The notes beneath the pieces are model-generated. The model saw only the letters and a list, made by a program, of their open reading frames with translations, did no database searches and was not told the DNA's origin. DNA of 64,000 bases from the NCBI GenBank assembly GCA_964036045.1, contig OZ038380.1, forward strand, positions 123,982,899 to 124,046,898. The letters run 5' to 3'. Positions 1-10,545 of the stretch are shown piece after piece (positions within the stretch are counted from its first letter, which is position 1; each line of letters starts with the position of its first letter). The translations under genes and the position numbers were made by a program. The stretch is from Eutreptiella sp. 'Long Island Sound 2002'. Taxonomy: Eukaryota; Euglenozoa; Euglenophyceae; Eutreptiales; Eutreptiaceae.

Positions 1-29
1 AGGAACCACTTGGACTGAGCAGAGAAAAT

Positions 30-359
30 TTGCGACGCGTACGGAAACGAAAAAGGGCCCCGAACCCATTACGCAAGCTGTCAGAACCGGTGAAGACCAT
101 GGCAAAAAGCAGTGTAGAAGAATTGCCCATGGGTGTGATCACGCAGAAGATCTGGGATGTCATTATGTATGTGGTCAACAATGGCACGGGACTCCTGAAG
201 GACGAGGCCACAAACAAAAAGCAGCGAGAACGCGAGAAGAGAATAAAGCGAAAGAACGGGCCAAGAAGGAGCAGAAGCGCCAGAAACAGAAGACTCATGA
301 AAGTCAAGGCGGGTAGAGATGGATTCGTCGAACAAATTGAGCTCGTCCTGCGAGCATAG
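30..359 (+). CDS. Hypothetical basic ORF, possibly an exon
   Basis: An open frame of 109 codons whose second half is strongly basic (runs of K, R and E around residues 60-95). It starts near the window edge and could be the end of a longer gene entering from the left. A serine-rich minus-strand frame of about 221 codons (81-746) covers the same DNA, so the coding strand is uncertain. I recognise no domain, and the basic stretch is low-complexity. Function unknown. Confidence 0.22.
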   Translation: MRRVRKRKRAPNPLRKLSEPVKTMAKSSVEELPMGVITQKIWDVIMYVVNNGTGLLKDEATNKKQREREKRIKRKNGPRRSRSARNRRLMKVKAGRDGFVEQIELVLRA

Positions 360-896
360 TCGAGAATGCGGGCCGGTGCAGTTTTGCCAAATTCGTTTGT
401 TGGTGTAAAAGTGCATGCGGTCCCTCCTAGGCTTCAGCGTCCCGTCTTGGCCCCCACCATCCCGTGGCTTACTAGTCCGGTCTCGGTCAAACGAGCTGTC
501 GGTTTCAGAGGAAGAATCACCCGATGAATCGGAGCTCAAGCTGTCAGAAGAGAAGTTGTGCAGCAACCGCCACTGGGCGTTTGAGAGTGCCGAGCTCGGG
601 TGTCGCTGAGGCAGCTCAGAAGACCCCCATGTCCCGGGGGCGGGGATATCGGTGGGCCATGGGACAGGTGAGCGAGACAAGCAAGCGGGACGAGTCCGAA
701 ACACGCTCGAGACGTTTCTCCAGGAGGCGGAGCTCGAGACCCGCACTTTAGTCTAGCCTGGCCCAGGCCTGGTTGGCCTGCCTAACAGGGGACAAAATCA
801 GAAGCCAAAAGCGGATCCTAAGCTTCTTTTCATTGGTGATAATGGTGTCTGTCAATTGAGCCCTTTTCCCAACCCCCCCCCCCCCCCGTTTTGGGG
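360..896. other. No recognisable gene
   Basis: Short frames on both strands, including the serine-rich part of a minus-strand frame. It ends in a C run of about 16 bases near 873-888. Nothing here is supported as a gene. Confidence 0.4.
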
Positions 897-1695
897 GGCT
901 ATGGGGGAATCCTTGCACTGTGTGCGCCTTGCACGCGCACTGCGTGCTATTTTTAGACTTTGTTCCCCACTAAGAGCCCCCAGGCACACCCCTTGGAAAC
1001 GCCCTCAGGCGACTCCTTAAGCGACTCAAAGTGCCCCAGCTCAACAAAGGTGCAAACTAACTTCCTTTCACATAACACACATCATCCGGTTGTTGTGGCA
1101 GTGATGAAGGACCGGGGCCCTTGGGGGAACTTGATTGTGTGTTGGACGGCGGGGCGGAGATGGAGGGCAGTGAGGTGGCAAATCTGAACTTGGGATGGCA
1201 AAAGAGATGGACTCCATCTTGCATTGCCGGTTCACCAGTCTCAGCCCATCTTGGTAGAATTCCAAGTGGAGGATTCCGTCTTCATCCGTCCCAACCACCG
1301 TGGGAGGAACTCGCAGGTCGTTGGACCAGGTGTACAACACCCTATCCCCAATACTGAGATCCATGGAGAAAATGGGCCTGAGAAATGAGGAGGGAAGTAT
1401 GATGTCCTGTAGCACACACCCTGAAAGTGTATCACCATATACCGAGCTAGGGAGAAATCAACCTAGAAAAAGAGTGGATGTGGTGGAAATGAGCAAAAAA
1501 AGTGTGCAAAAAGGTACAAATGGGTGAAACAGGGTGAAAATCCAAAAATGCCATATCCCCAATGCATCAAAGCCTACTACCAAACAGCAATGATGCCCTG
1601 AGTACCACATAGTATGGGTTTCTACTACAGCCAGACGCCCAAATAGTTGCACTGCGCGTGCACTGCACGCGCACTGCGCTTCAGGCGCCCCCTCT
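897..1695. mobile_element. Dispersed element with GCGC-rich ends, copy 1
   Basis: Both ends match the ends of 45402-46097. The left end reads like TTGCACTG followed by GCGC/GCACTGC units, then TTTTTAGACT and TTCCCC. The next 150 bases match too (AAGAGCCCCC, CACACCCCTTGGAAACGCCC, CACATAACACACATCAT). The right end has CCCAAATAGTTGCACTGCGC followed by GCACTGC units. The centres of the two copies differ. This copy ends next to a long C run (about 1700-1720). Family unknown; a non-autonomous or decayed element is my inference. Confidence 0.55.
1185..1364 (-). pseudogene. Fragment with GDRVLY small-barrel motif, inside copy 1 of the dispersed element
   Basis: A stretch of about 60 residues starting with ATG at 1364 shows GDRVLY, then PPTVVG, DEDGILHLE and LVNRQC. 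The spacing looks like the small SH3/chromo-like barrel often found near the end of retroelement integrases or in transposon proteins. Flanking frames lose this character and no catalytic domain is nearby, so it is most likely a remnant. The family assignment is by eye and weak. Confidence 0.3.
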
Positions 1696-2505
1696 ATTGC
1701 CCCCCCCCCCCCCCCCCCCCGGCAAGTGAAAACCTGACATGCCTTTTATCCTCCATTCCGGGCAGGTGATTGAACCTCCAACCATCCATGAGGCAATGTG
1801 GCAGGAAAAAGAATCCCAATTGTATAAAGTCGTACTGTGAAACAATGCAGATGTGGTTCTGGCTTCTGTCATGTACCTCCAGCTATATACAGAGACAAAA
1901 CAATCCTGCATAAACTGAATACTTCGCAACATCCATGTATGTTGTTCATGAGCTCTGTCTCTTCCTTCCGCTCGTCTGATTCCCTTTCTGTTATTCTGCA
2001 ACCGGTACTGATGTACAACAACCATAGTCAGGAGATATTGTATCACTTTGTGAATACGTTCACCTACTGTGGACCTCTGTGTTGCATACTCAGCCAATAC
2101 ACATGACGCAACAAAATGAGTTAAATGCAATGAATCAAGAGAGACAAATCCATTGTCAATCTGGAGGTATGTTTGCAGATGAAATGACTCTGACAGGCAT
2201 TCCTTTATCGTTGTTCTCTTCAGTCTGTTGCAAATGCTCTCTTGAGACTTTCCTGGACCAGAGAATATTTCTGACAGGCATATCATACACCTGCTGTTGT
2301 ATTTGGCATATCTGGGGCATATTGAGGCACAGACCTTGTACGTGCAGCTGAAATGTCCCTTGGAATTGTGTGATACGTTCGTCAGGATGGTGCTCTCCAC
2401 TTGACTGGACGAACGGGATGACAAAATTCCACTGTGCTGGTGTGTGTGCAGAGTCTGCATGAGGCTGGCAAAAGTGTAAGTTTTTGTGCACCACTTCTTG
2501 TGCAA
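1681..2505 (-). CDS. Hypothetical ORF, about 274 codons
   Basis: A minus-strand open frame rich in Cys, His, Ser and Thr, with clusters such as CPRYAKYNSRC and ICNRLKRTTIKEC. It ends in a glycine run encoded by the C homopolymer at about 1700-1720. Two other minus-strand frames are also open for 80-120 codons here, so length alone does not prove coding. No known domain recognised. It could be a decayed transposon protein or chance. Confidence 0.2.
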   Translation of the reverse strand: MHKKWCTKTYTFASLMQTLHTHQHSGILSSRSSSQVESTILTNVSHNSKGHFSCTYKVCASICPRYAKYNSRCMICLSEIFSGPGKSQESICNRLKRTTIKECLSESFHLQTYLQIDNGFVSLDSLHLTHFVASCVLAEYATQRSTVGERIHKVIQYLLTMVVVHQYRLQNNRKGIRRAEGRDRAHEQHTWMLRSIQFMQDCFVSVYSWRYMTEARTTSALFHSTTLYNWDSFSCHIASWMVGGSITCPEWRIKGMSGFHLPGGGGGGGNRGGA

Positions 2506-3112
2506 GGCACAATTCCATATTTTGCACAGGCTTTATTATTCCTCAAAAGCTCTGATGTGGCTGCGCAGCACACTGCCACCGTACACATGTTCACTGGGGT
2601 GTTGTACCTTTGCATCCGAGGCATGCCATATCTGAGTGCTGCTGTGAACACCATTCGATGTCAGCAGTGCCGGGCATGCTTTTTCAGAAATTGCGGTGCG
2701 TGCGAGACATGACTGGGCGTGCATGGCCTCAAAGACTGGAATGGCATGCAGCTTAATACTGTCCGCAGTGCTATATGCCATCAAAATGTGGTGCGGACCT
2801 GATGCAGCTTTTGCCTTATGAAGGTGGCAGGCGCGGGAGATCCATGAACTACTCGAAGTAGTTCACAAATATATGCAGTCCATGCTGAGACATTGTGGTG
2901 TTACTATGTCGACACATTGTGCTGACAGTGGCAAAGTGTGCGTGTAGAAGCCAGGAAAAATGCATCCAAATGGAGTCACCTGGACATATCTATAAAGATG
3001 TGTTGTTGCATACAGAGATCATTCCGCATTGGGAAATTCTCCACCATTCCTGGTCGCCTGCTTCCAAGCGCAAGAGGACAATGCCAAAGGCAGTGTCGTG
3101 CATACAGGGGGG

Positions 3113-3610
3113 GTTGGGGTTCTCCAGGGGAGAATTTCGCGGGGAAACTTTCCCCGTTAAGAAAGATGGCGAAATTTCCCCCAGCGAAATTTTGGCTCAA
3201 CAGTTCCATCCTTCACCACAGCTGCAGGCATTGTGCTTCCTGAGAAGGGCCAGGCGCAATTATGAATGTGCCTGAGCCAACCGTTTGTTGCGCAGATGCA
3301 TGAATTTGACAATCAGGTAACTGGTGCTGGAGGTGCTGGCTTGCACATACCCTCAAGGAGCATATACATACTGAGAGACGAAATTTTTCTGTCGAAAATT
3401 GAGAGACATTTGGCGAGACACATGCTTGCTTGGAGCTGTGGGGATTTCAAGGGTGGCGAAATTTTCCCCGGGCGAAATTAGCCCCTGCGAAATTGTCCCT
3501 GGGCGAACCCCCTCCCCACCATATGAATGTTCTCCTTTACCACATCCTAAATACCTCAGGGACACTTTGCACAAATTTGACATGCAGAATTTTCCCTAGG
3601 GAAAAACCCT
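3113..3610. repeat. Cluster of degenerate GCGAAATTTTCCCC words
   Basis: Related words recur on both strands: GGGGAGAATTTCGCGGGG, GGCGAAATTTCCCC and AGCGAAATTTTGGC near 3120-3195; GGCGAAATTTTCCCCGGGCG, GCGAAATTAGCCCC and GCGAAATTGTCCC near 3450-3510; AATTTTCCCTAGGG near 3590. Because the words occur in both orientations they could form hairpins or be decayed ends of small transposons. Confidence 0.45.
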
Positions 3611-6600
3611 GTGCAGAACCTCCACCCACTTGTGTACATAGTTACTCACTGACGCCCATGCTGCCGCATGTGCGCATCAAAGGGGGGACAAATTGCACCA
3701 CCTGCACACCACATGCACCTTTTAAGGTGCTTACGACAAAGAAGGACAGATTTGAAGACCCACATAGTATCCGACTGTGGCAGGAGAGGGCCCGCTTTCC
3801 AAATCTTCGTCAACACACATATTCTTGGCTCCTGGCTCACATGGTTGCATCACACGGTCTCATGCTCATAATGACCCCGGCCCGACTTTCCACTGCAACA
3901 GAGTGGTTGTACTGCACGTGCACTGCGTCGAGTGCGTCGAGTCAGCACATGCTGTATGCACAGACAAACTGCATCCGCGTGCACTGGTAGTAGCATACTT
4001 CATTGGTATGCCTGAGATAAGAGAGTGCCTTCGCTGCAAAACCTGGTCGCTGTGGGGTAAACCCATGTTGTCACACCTTTCTTTGTGTGGATTACTGCAA
4101 CATGTCTCTGTGCCCTGATACCTTACTGCATCTCCGTTTACACCCTGGTAAATATGCTCTGTGTCTCATGTAATGCAGCATGCCATGCATACATGCAGCA
4201 TGCCGTGCATGCATGCATACTCATCCTCAGCACTCCTGGCGCCTGTATGTCTGGCTGTGTAGCGAGGGTGTCAGTTGACAAATGATGTGTCAGATTGCTT
4301 AACGTTCTTACATAATTTCTCCGAAATGATAAGATGGCACGTAAAAGTGACCGCCCAAGAATGGAATGGACTGTGGGGCTAATTCTGCATGTGAATGGAA
4401 CCGTGCAGCTGCATTGCATTTATTCTTGACCAGTTCCAACAAGTGTGCCCATGTGATCGTGCACCCTTGCCACACCTCATCCTCTCAAAGAATCTCTCCA
4501 CCATGGTGGTCTGGCATAGTGTGGGATGTCGGTACCCCACAAGGGATCTTACTTGACAATCAGGAGAGCACCCGAGAACACAAGGTATTCCTGCTCATCC
4601 CTCAAAGTAGCACCAGTCAATGTAGGAACACACAATCTCCACCACTCTGTTCCCTTGAAACATCCCTGGGAGAGAGCCAATGTGAAATCTGGTACATCAA
4701 ATCTGTATTTACGATGCCAGCCTTCAATCGATGCATAGACACCCTCGTGTTATTTGTGGAAGTGGCATTCAATGATAAGTATAACCCCCTGTGTGTGGTG
4801 CTGGCACCCATAGTTGCAGCCATGCACTGTATATACCGTCCTGATGTCTGTTGTTATGCATCATCTTGAACCATCATGAGAGGGGTTGTGGCGGAGATGG
4901 CACACCAGATTGAGAGGGACTGCTGACGCTGAACTTGATGCGGTGCAATGCTGCTGCATCATGCACAGCTTCTTTCCCACCTGTGTTCTGTCCTCATGGC
5001 AGTTCCAATGAACGGGCTCCTGCCACTGTGTTGGGCGCTTCACCATGAAATGGGAGGGCGAGCAAAGTCGGCTAAAGCCACCATGGGAAAACGGTGCAAG
5101 TATGCGCACAGTGCACACACAATGTGCTGATCACTTATGCAACCCTTGGGTATGGAATGTATACGACAAAACCGGGCTGATTCACGTGCCCAACCCTGTT
5201 TGTTGCTTGCATACTGCTGCAGTTACTGTGGTACTCCAGCCGATCACTGAACGAGGGCATGGGCCGCACTCGTGCCGTGTGGACCCGAAATTGTGCTCTC
5301 TGCTGAAACAAGCAGTGCTGGTGCACGAACTTATGTGTGCATCTTATCAAGGGCAACAGTGCTGGTGCACTGCAACCTATATGCACCTGACACAGAAAGA
5401 TAGCGCGGGGCCAAAAAAAAATGCAAAGACACGCCACATTGTGTGGATGCCCAGAGAAGCATTGAGTGCGACCCCCGGCCCCTTTGTAATCCCCCCCCCT
5501 AATGTCAGGCCGGTCCCCCTCTTGGGGGGGGGGGGGGGTTGCAATAAGCCGGGGATTACAATGGGGGGGGGCGGGTAGCTGGCTTATAATCTTTTTAACA
5601 GCGGCAGACATGACATGGAATGCATTCCACTTCATGGAATGCACTCTCCGGGGTGCTGTACCCCATGTCATGGACCTGCACCACTGGCTTGAGCTGTTCT
5701 TTGTGCATGCATGCTGATGCACATTCTATCGTGTTTCGTGAGTAGTTAGAACAGTCTCTGAAATATTGAGTGCAATCAGGAATGAGATCTGCGACCCTGT
5801 GAATAAATACATCATGAGCACCCCTGGGCATCTGTGCAATCGGATCCCTGCAGATGAGGAGGGTGCGGTCACGAAGCCCGGTAGGCGTTTTAAGGATGAC
5901 CCTCTGCTTTCCCTGGGCACTACTGATGGCGCAATGGGGCATGAGGTGTGATAAATTTCTCAGAGGAGGGCCCTGCATCTGCAAAACTTTCAACAGACAC
6001 TACCTTAACCAATACATCAATTCACGCAATCATTCTCTTGGCTTCAGGAAACTGTGTGTGTGGGGGGGGGGGGGATGGCAGCCAGGAGGGGGGGGGTCCA
6101 GAAAAGGGCCTGCTAGCTATGGTAGAGGAAATATTAAAAAACAGTCATTAGGGCTGGTGGCGGCTTGACTAGCACTGGCCGCAAAGTGACTCGGACGAAA
6201 ACATTGAATCCTTTTTCTTCCAAATGATACGTTCCTCATCAGCGCATCGCCAGGCAGGGTACTCCAAGACCCCCTCCCCCGGCCCTGGCACGGGAGCATT
6301 TTTTGATGGGGGTCTAGAAAGAGCAGGCTCGAATGACTCCCCCTCCCAAATGAATACCGACCCCCAGAACCATATGAGTGATTCAACACTGTCTCCATTA
6401 GTTTTCCAGTTCGAGTTTCACTTTCTCAGGAAATGACATTGGGACTGTGTTACCAACCTAAGGACCCTCCCTTGGGTACTTCGTCGCCTTGCTATGAGAG
6501 GCCAACTAACGTTGCTGCCAAGCTCAGAACCATGCCGTATGGCCAACCCACGGAAACTATGTGGGTCCAGGTGGCAAGAAGATCAATCTGTTTGCAGATT

Positions 6601-7654
6601 CAAGTTGTGCACTTTGCTCGACTTTGTGAGGCAGGTGAGGCGGAGGGGAGGAGGAAGGTCCATTTTTGGGACCCATTCCACACCAGGATGAGAGGAGAAA
6701 TGTGCGCTGGGTATACACCCGGGTGACTCACCAGCCCCCAAACTTGAAAAATGGTGCCACTCTGCATGGTCCTTGGTTGATGGATCTGTGTGCCCAAGCC
6801 CGCCCATGCCTCTCCCCATTCACATCATTGGCATGCGGCCATCATTTGTGCATTCTCCTACACTCAAGCCCCGCCACACAGGGGTGCCCCACTTGAGCCC
6901 GAGACTACCTGCCCACAACAGTGCCTTGGATGGGGAGCGGTGCAAGCCGAGCGTGTTGTCATTGTCGAGGGGGGCTGCGCCAAAGAGGTCAGGCGTCAGG
7001 GGACGCATACCCTTCCTCTTGCGACGGGCGTTACTATCAAGTGCGGGGGCGCCAAACAACACTTCCCATGTTGGTGAACCCATTTGCAACGAGGGCAACG
7101 TACGAGCCCAGTGCATGGGGTTTGCGCGGCAGGTGCTGAGGTGCACATGATGAGGCTTCACACTTTGGCATGCTGCCTTTTTTTTAAGGTCACTTACTGT
7201 GTTCCACAGAACCTGAAAACTGATGCAGCACGAAACGCGTTTGTGAAACCACAGCCTTGAGTGTCTTAATGGGAGTGAAATGGGGGGTGCCACAGGTTGC
7301 ACTGTAACGGTTCACACGGGCCAGAGGGTGAAAATGTGTGGCCCCAACACTGCCTGGGTACTGCCTTTGGCTGTAATACTTGACATGGTCGCGCGTGCAT
7401 CTGTTATGGATGTTCCAGTCTCAGAAGCATCCTGTGCATGCACAATGCAGCCACTTGCCTGAAACGAAGTCCCCTTCCGAATGGACCTTTCACCAGGCCT
7501 GGGGAATATTGATAAAAGACTTGCGCACGGGGGAGGTCGTTTGAGCCCCCTGAAGGGGGGGGGGGGGTTGGCAAAGGAGCTCCTGGGACAGACCAGTTCC
7601 AAGAGGCTGGTCTGGAAACTCTACTGGGGGGCCGGGGGGGGGGGGGGTGGAACG

Positions 7655-7790
7655 TGCAAATTTTGGAATGGTGAAATTCAATGCGCGAAACTTTGGCACG
7701 AATTCTTAAATGCCCTGGCAAAATTTGGTATAATTTTGTTGTGCTAAATTTCGCCATTCCGAATTTTGCCTATTCCAAATCACCCCCGGT
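7655..7790. repeat. AT-rich cluster of AAATTTTGG/GAAATT words
   Basis: Related to the 3113-3610 cluster. GCAAATTTTGGAATGG, GTGAAATTCAATGCGCG, CAAAATTTGG, CTAAATTTCGCCATTCCG and GAATTTTGCC follow one another, with several inverted pairs, directly after a run of about 14 G. No coding potential. Confidence 0.35.
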
Positions 7791-8082
7791 AATGATGACT
7801 CACCACCTGCGCCCTAAACATGGAGGGCACTCAGGCGCAGACCCTGACACCAACACCATCCCTAACCTTTTGGGCCCTCCCCGGGCTGCGGTCCCTAGTA
7901 CCCCAACATACATACCTCAAAATGATCCCCTCGCCGCATTGATCATTTTGAACACACATATGTGGGGTTTTTGAAAACAGAAATTACCCAGAGGGGTGTC
8001 CGGTTGCAGCAGCCAGGTTATGGGGGGCTGGATGGGGGAGGTCAGGGGCAGGCACCAACGGTCCCCCAGAAAAATTTCCTGT

Positions 8083-8732
8083 GCTGCGGCATGCTGCGAC
8101 ATTCTGCGGCATGCTTCAAACCGTTGGTGGGGGTGACCTAAATTTCCAAAAAGCTTCAAAGGTGGCAAACCTCTGCATCAAACAAAAAAGAATGCATCTC
8201 CTGACACCCTGGGTGTCTGTACAACATAGGTACTGCCCAATGCCTTCTCCAATTGCCCACTGCAAACAGTCTGTGGTAATCCTGGTTGTCTCCTTGTTCC
8301 TCTTGGGTTGTGTTGTCCCCTCGGCAGTGGGTTCAACAGTAGACATCAGAAGACAAAGTGAAGATAACAAGGGCCTGTCAAAGCACAACACAATAGGAAA
8401 GGAAAAATAGGTCAATCGGTAACCTCACTGCCTCAACCTGTGAGACATCGTAGTTAGGCCTCTGGGATTTGAACCAGAAACCTGCATATCACAGGCACTG
8501 CATCTAACCACTAGAGTACTACTAGTCTCTGCTGAACAATGGCTTGAATATGGTATCAATATTTTGGTCTGAGCCGAATTTTCAGTGTGCTGCGGCATGC
8601 GGCGGCATGCTGCGGCATGCTGCGGCATGCTGCAGCATGCTTCAAAACCCCCACCAACAGACCCCAAAATCAGGTGCTGCGGCATTCTGCGGCATGCTGC
8701 GGCATTCTGCGGCATGCTTCAACCGTTGGTGA
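8083..8732. repeat. Arrays of the 10-bp unit TGCGGCATGC
   Basis: Three clusters (about 8084-8125, 8586-8645, 8675-8722) consist of TGCGGCATGC/TGCGGCATTC units and each ends in ATGCTTCAA(A)CC; the first and last continue with CGTTGGTG. The shared flank shows this is one dispersed tandem-repeat module present several times. GCATGC makes each unit partly palindromic. Confidence 0.6.
8450..8527 (-). repeat. tRNA-like sequence, probably a SINE head
   Basis: Read on the minus strand it contains TAGTGGTTAGATG (resembling the tRNA A box) and GGTTCAAATCCC (B box) about 33 bases further on. The intervening arm can pair CCTG with CAGG, but the loop lacks the invariant U33 and the acceptor stem is not convincing. 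It is better read as a tRNA-derived pol III promoter module than a working tRNA gene. Confidence 0.4.
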
Positions 8733-9901
8733 CTTCAGGGGTCAGAAAAAGTTTCATGTTTTGTACACAGATTGACATTCCCCATAAAATTTTGAGTATA
8801 CACACGAGGAGGTAAAAACGGAATTACCATATGCTAAAAAAATTTTTTTTGCGGCGCCAAGTTGATGCCAAATGTGGTCCAGACCTCCTCAATATTTTCC
8901 GGGGAGGTGGTAGGTAGGGGGGTTGGGATATGGGGTGGTGGAGCCTGAGTACCCCCCATCCCTCTAAACCTCCCCGTCAGCTCGTCGCGGGTTCTTTCAT
9001 GTGATTCCTGAAAAAAGGGGGGGGGGGGGCTCCAAAGACCCTCCCCCCCCCCGGCGTGCGCAAACCTTGTTTCATCCACCCAGGCCACCCAGCCTGATGG
9101 GCAGGAGGGTGGTCTGACCCCCAAACCCCGTGGTGGCCTTGACCTTGGGCCCGAATGGGGTGTGGCAGACTCCAACTGGAAAATTCATTTTGGGCACCTG
9201 TTTTGGATGGGGCCAGAGTGTCTCTAGCCTGGCAGCGTAGGGGGGGGGAGGGGGCAGGCTTCTGAGGCTGTGTGGGTCAGGAAAGAGGGGGGAACGGCTC
9301 AGGGGATGATCATTATTGGGCAACTTTGGGAGACAAGGGTAATTATGACTGCCACACCCTCAGGCAGCGTGTCACTCATGCACATGGCCAGCAGCGCTGG
9401 CACCCCAACCCTGAGTCCCACGACACCGCAGCGCATGCCATATTGGGTGGGCCCTGTCGCGCAGTGGACAGGCCACCCGCTAAACATTACCCTGTACTTG
9501 CCTCGCAACCACCGGCGGGGTGCCGCTCGGTCCCACCTGCTGCTTCGCCTCACGCGAGGGGCATGCGTTGCGCCTGAGGCAGGTGATTGGCTGGGCCTTG
9601 CAAAGCCCAAGGGTACCCACGGTCTTTTCTGCTTGCTGTTCCTTTCACCCAAGGCCCCTTGCAGGCAGGGGATTACGCCCTCCGTGTGGATTCAGGACCT
9701 GGTGGCTCCGTCCCGCTCCCTGGGAGAGTCCAGGTGCAACAATGGCGTACAGGTACACGGGACTACGCCCCCTGTTCTGCCGTTGGGTTAGTGGCCGTCG
9801 GCCTTTTTGCTTGCCAAGGGGAAAGGGATGGGGTGACAAAGCGGTGGTGGTGTACAACAAGACGGTTTTGGGTCTGCTGGGCTGGGTATGCCACGGGGTA
9901 C
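8733..9901. other. No recognisable gene
   Basis: Contains G/C runs near 9018-9028, 9044-9052 and 9241-9248. Several frames are open but have no domain character. Confidence 0.4.
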
Positions 9902-10498
9902 GCGAACACGACCCAGGCCTCCTCGGCGACGGCGTAGCCGAACGCTTGGAGGGCGTAGCATGTGACGGACAGCAGGAGCACGTTGTACTCCGTCGTGCAG
10001 CGGAGCAGGGCCCCGAGGACGACGGTCTGCGTGAACACGCCCGCCAGCGCAATCTCGAAGAACACCACCGCGTTCTCCTGGACCCCAAACCCAAACTTGG
10101 TGCGCAGGAAGTAGAGGGCGAACTCCGCGATCCCCGCGCCCGAGACGGTGATGAGGAACAGGATGACCCCCGCGACGAGGACGAGGGGGCGCGAGAGCAC
10201 GGCCTAGATCGGGGCGAAGGGGGTGGCGGCCTTCTGCCAGCAGAACGGCACGCGGTTGGCCTTCGACAGAGACTCGGGCACACAGAGCACGGCGTACACG
10301 AAGGTGACGCCGGTCAGCGCGGCGTAGATCTGGAACGCGAGGCTGAAGCGCTCCACGAAGAGCCTGGCCACCCACAGCAGGACCATGAGGGGGATCAGCG
10401 CCGTGGAGAACACCAGCCCGAACGCCCGGGCCCGGAGGTCGGGCCGGTAGACGTCCGCCAGGTACGGGGCCAGCACCGTGTGCTCGTCTCCATGCACT
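9902..10498 (-). pseudogene. MFS transporter exon, MFSD14/HIAT1-like, interrupted by TAG
   Basis: The minus strand encodes membrane-transporter sequence on both sides of one in-frame TAG (10204-10206). Upstream of the stop is APYLADVYRPDLRARAFGL, two hydrophobic spans and the family motif VPESL, then FCWQKAATPFAP. Downstream are hydrophobic spans with FLITVSGAGIAEFALYFL, TQTVVLGALL and YNVLLLSVTCYALQAFGY. This matches the middle of MFSD14/HIAT1-type major facilitator proteins: ADV loop, PESL, a W-x-K-A-x-PF linker, then the C-terminal helices. A possible acceptor (TTTAG) precedes the exon and a GTACCC donor follows at 9901. Such proteins are multispan organic-solute transporters; substrate unknown. 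The single stop in intact sequence suggests a recent pseudogene or a base error. Confidence 0.7.
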
Positions 10499-10545
10499 AA
10501 ATCTTGCCCTTCTTGACCAGCTCCGTCAGATCTTCACTCGGGACT
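10499..10545 (-). CDS. Possible terminal exon of another gene
   Basis: After an excellent acceptor (CTTCTTTCTTTGCAG, ending at 10546) the minus strand reads PSEDLTELVKKGKI and then TAG at 10499-10501, immediately before the transporter exon. The frame differs from the transporter frame, so either a different gene ends here or the transporter join is more complex. Short and unproven. Confidence 0.3.

Larger units (their letters stand above)
2506..8082. other. Long stretch with no recognisable gene
   Basis: About 5.5 kb of moderately GC DNA with only short, mutually overlapping frames, several G or C runs (around 5470-5540, 6062-6072, 7555-7567, 7627-7645) and two clusters of GCGAAATTTTCCCC-like words described separately. 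I see no conserved motif, exon with good splice sites, or RNA gene. Confidence 0.4.

Noticed and set aside
9440-9560. A tRNA gene in the CGCAGTGGACAGGCCACCCG region
   Set aside because: No correct B box or cloverleaf could be drawn on either strand.
9520-10500. A 326-codon plus-strand frame over the transporter exon
   Set aside because: Antisense of the MFS transporter sequence; it lacks any domain of its own.
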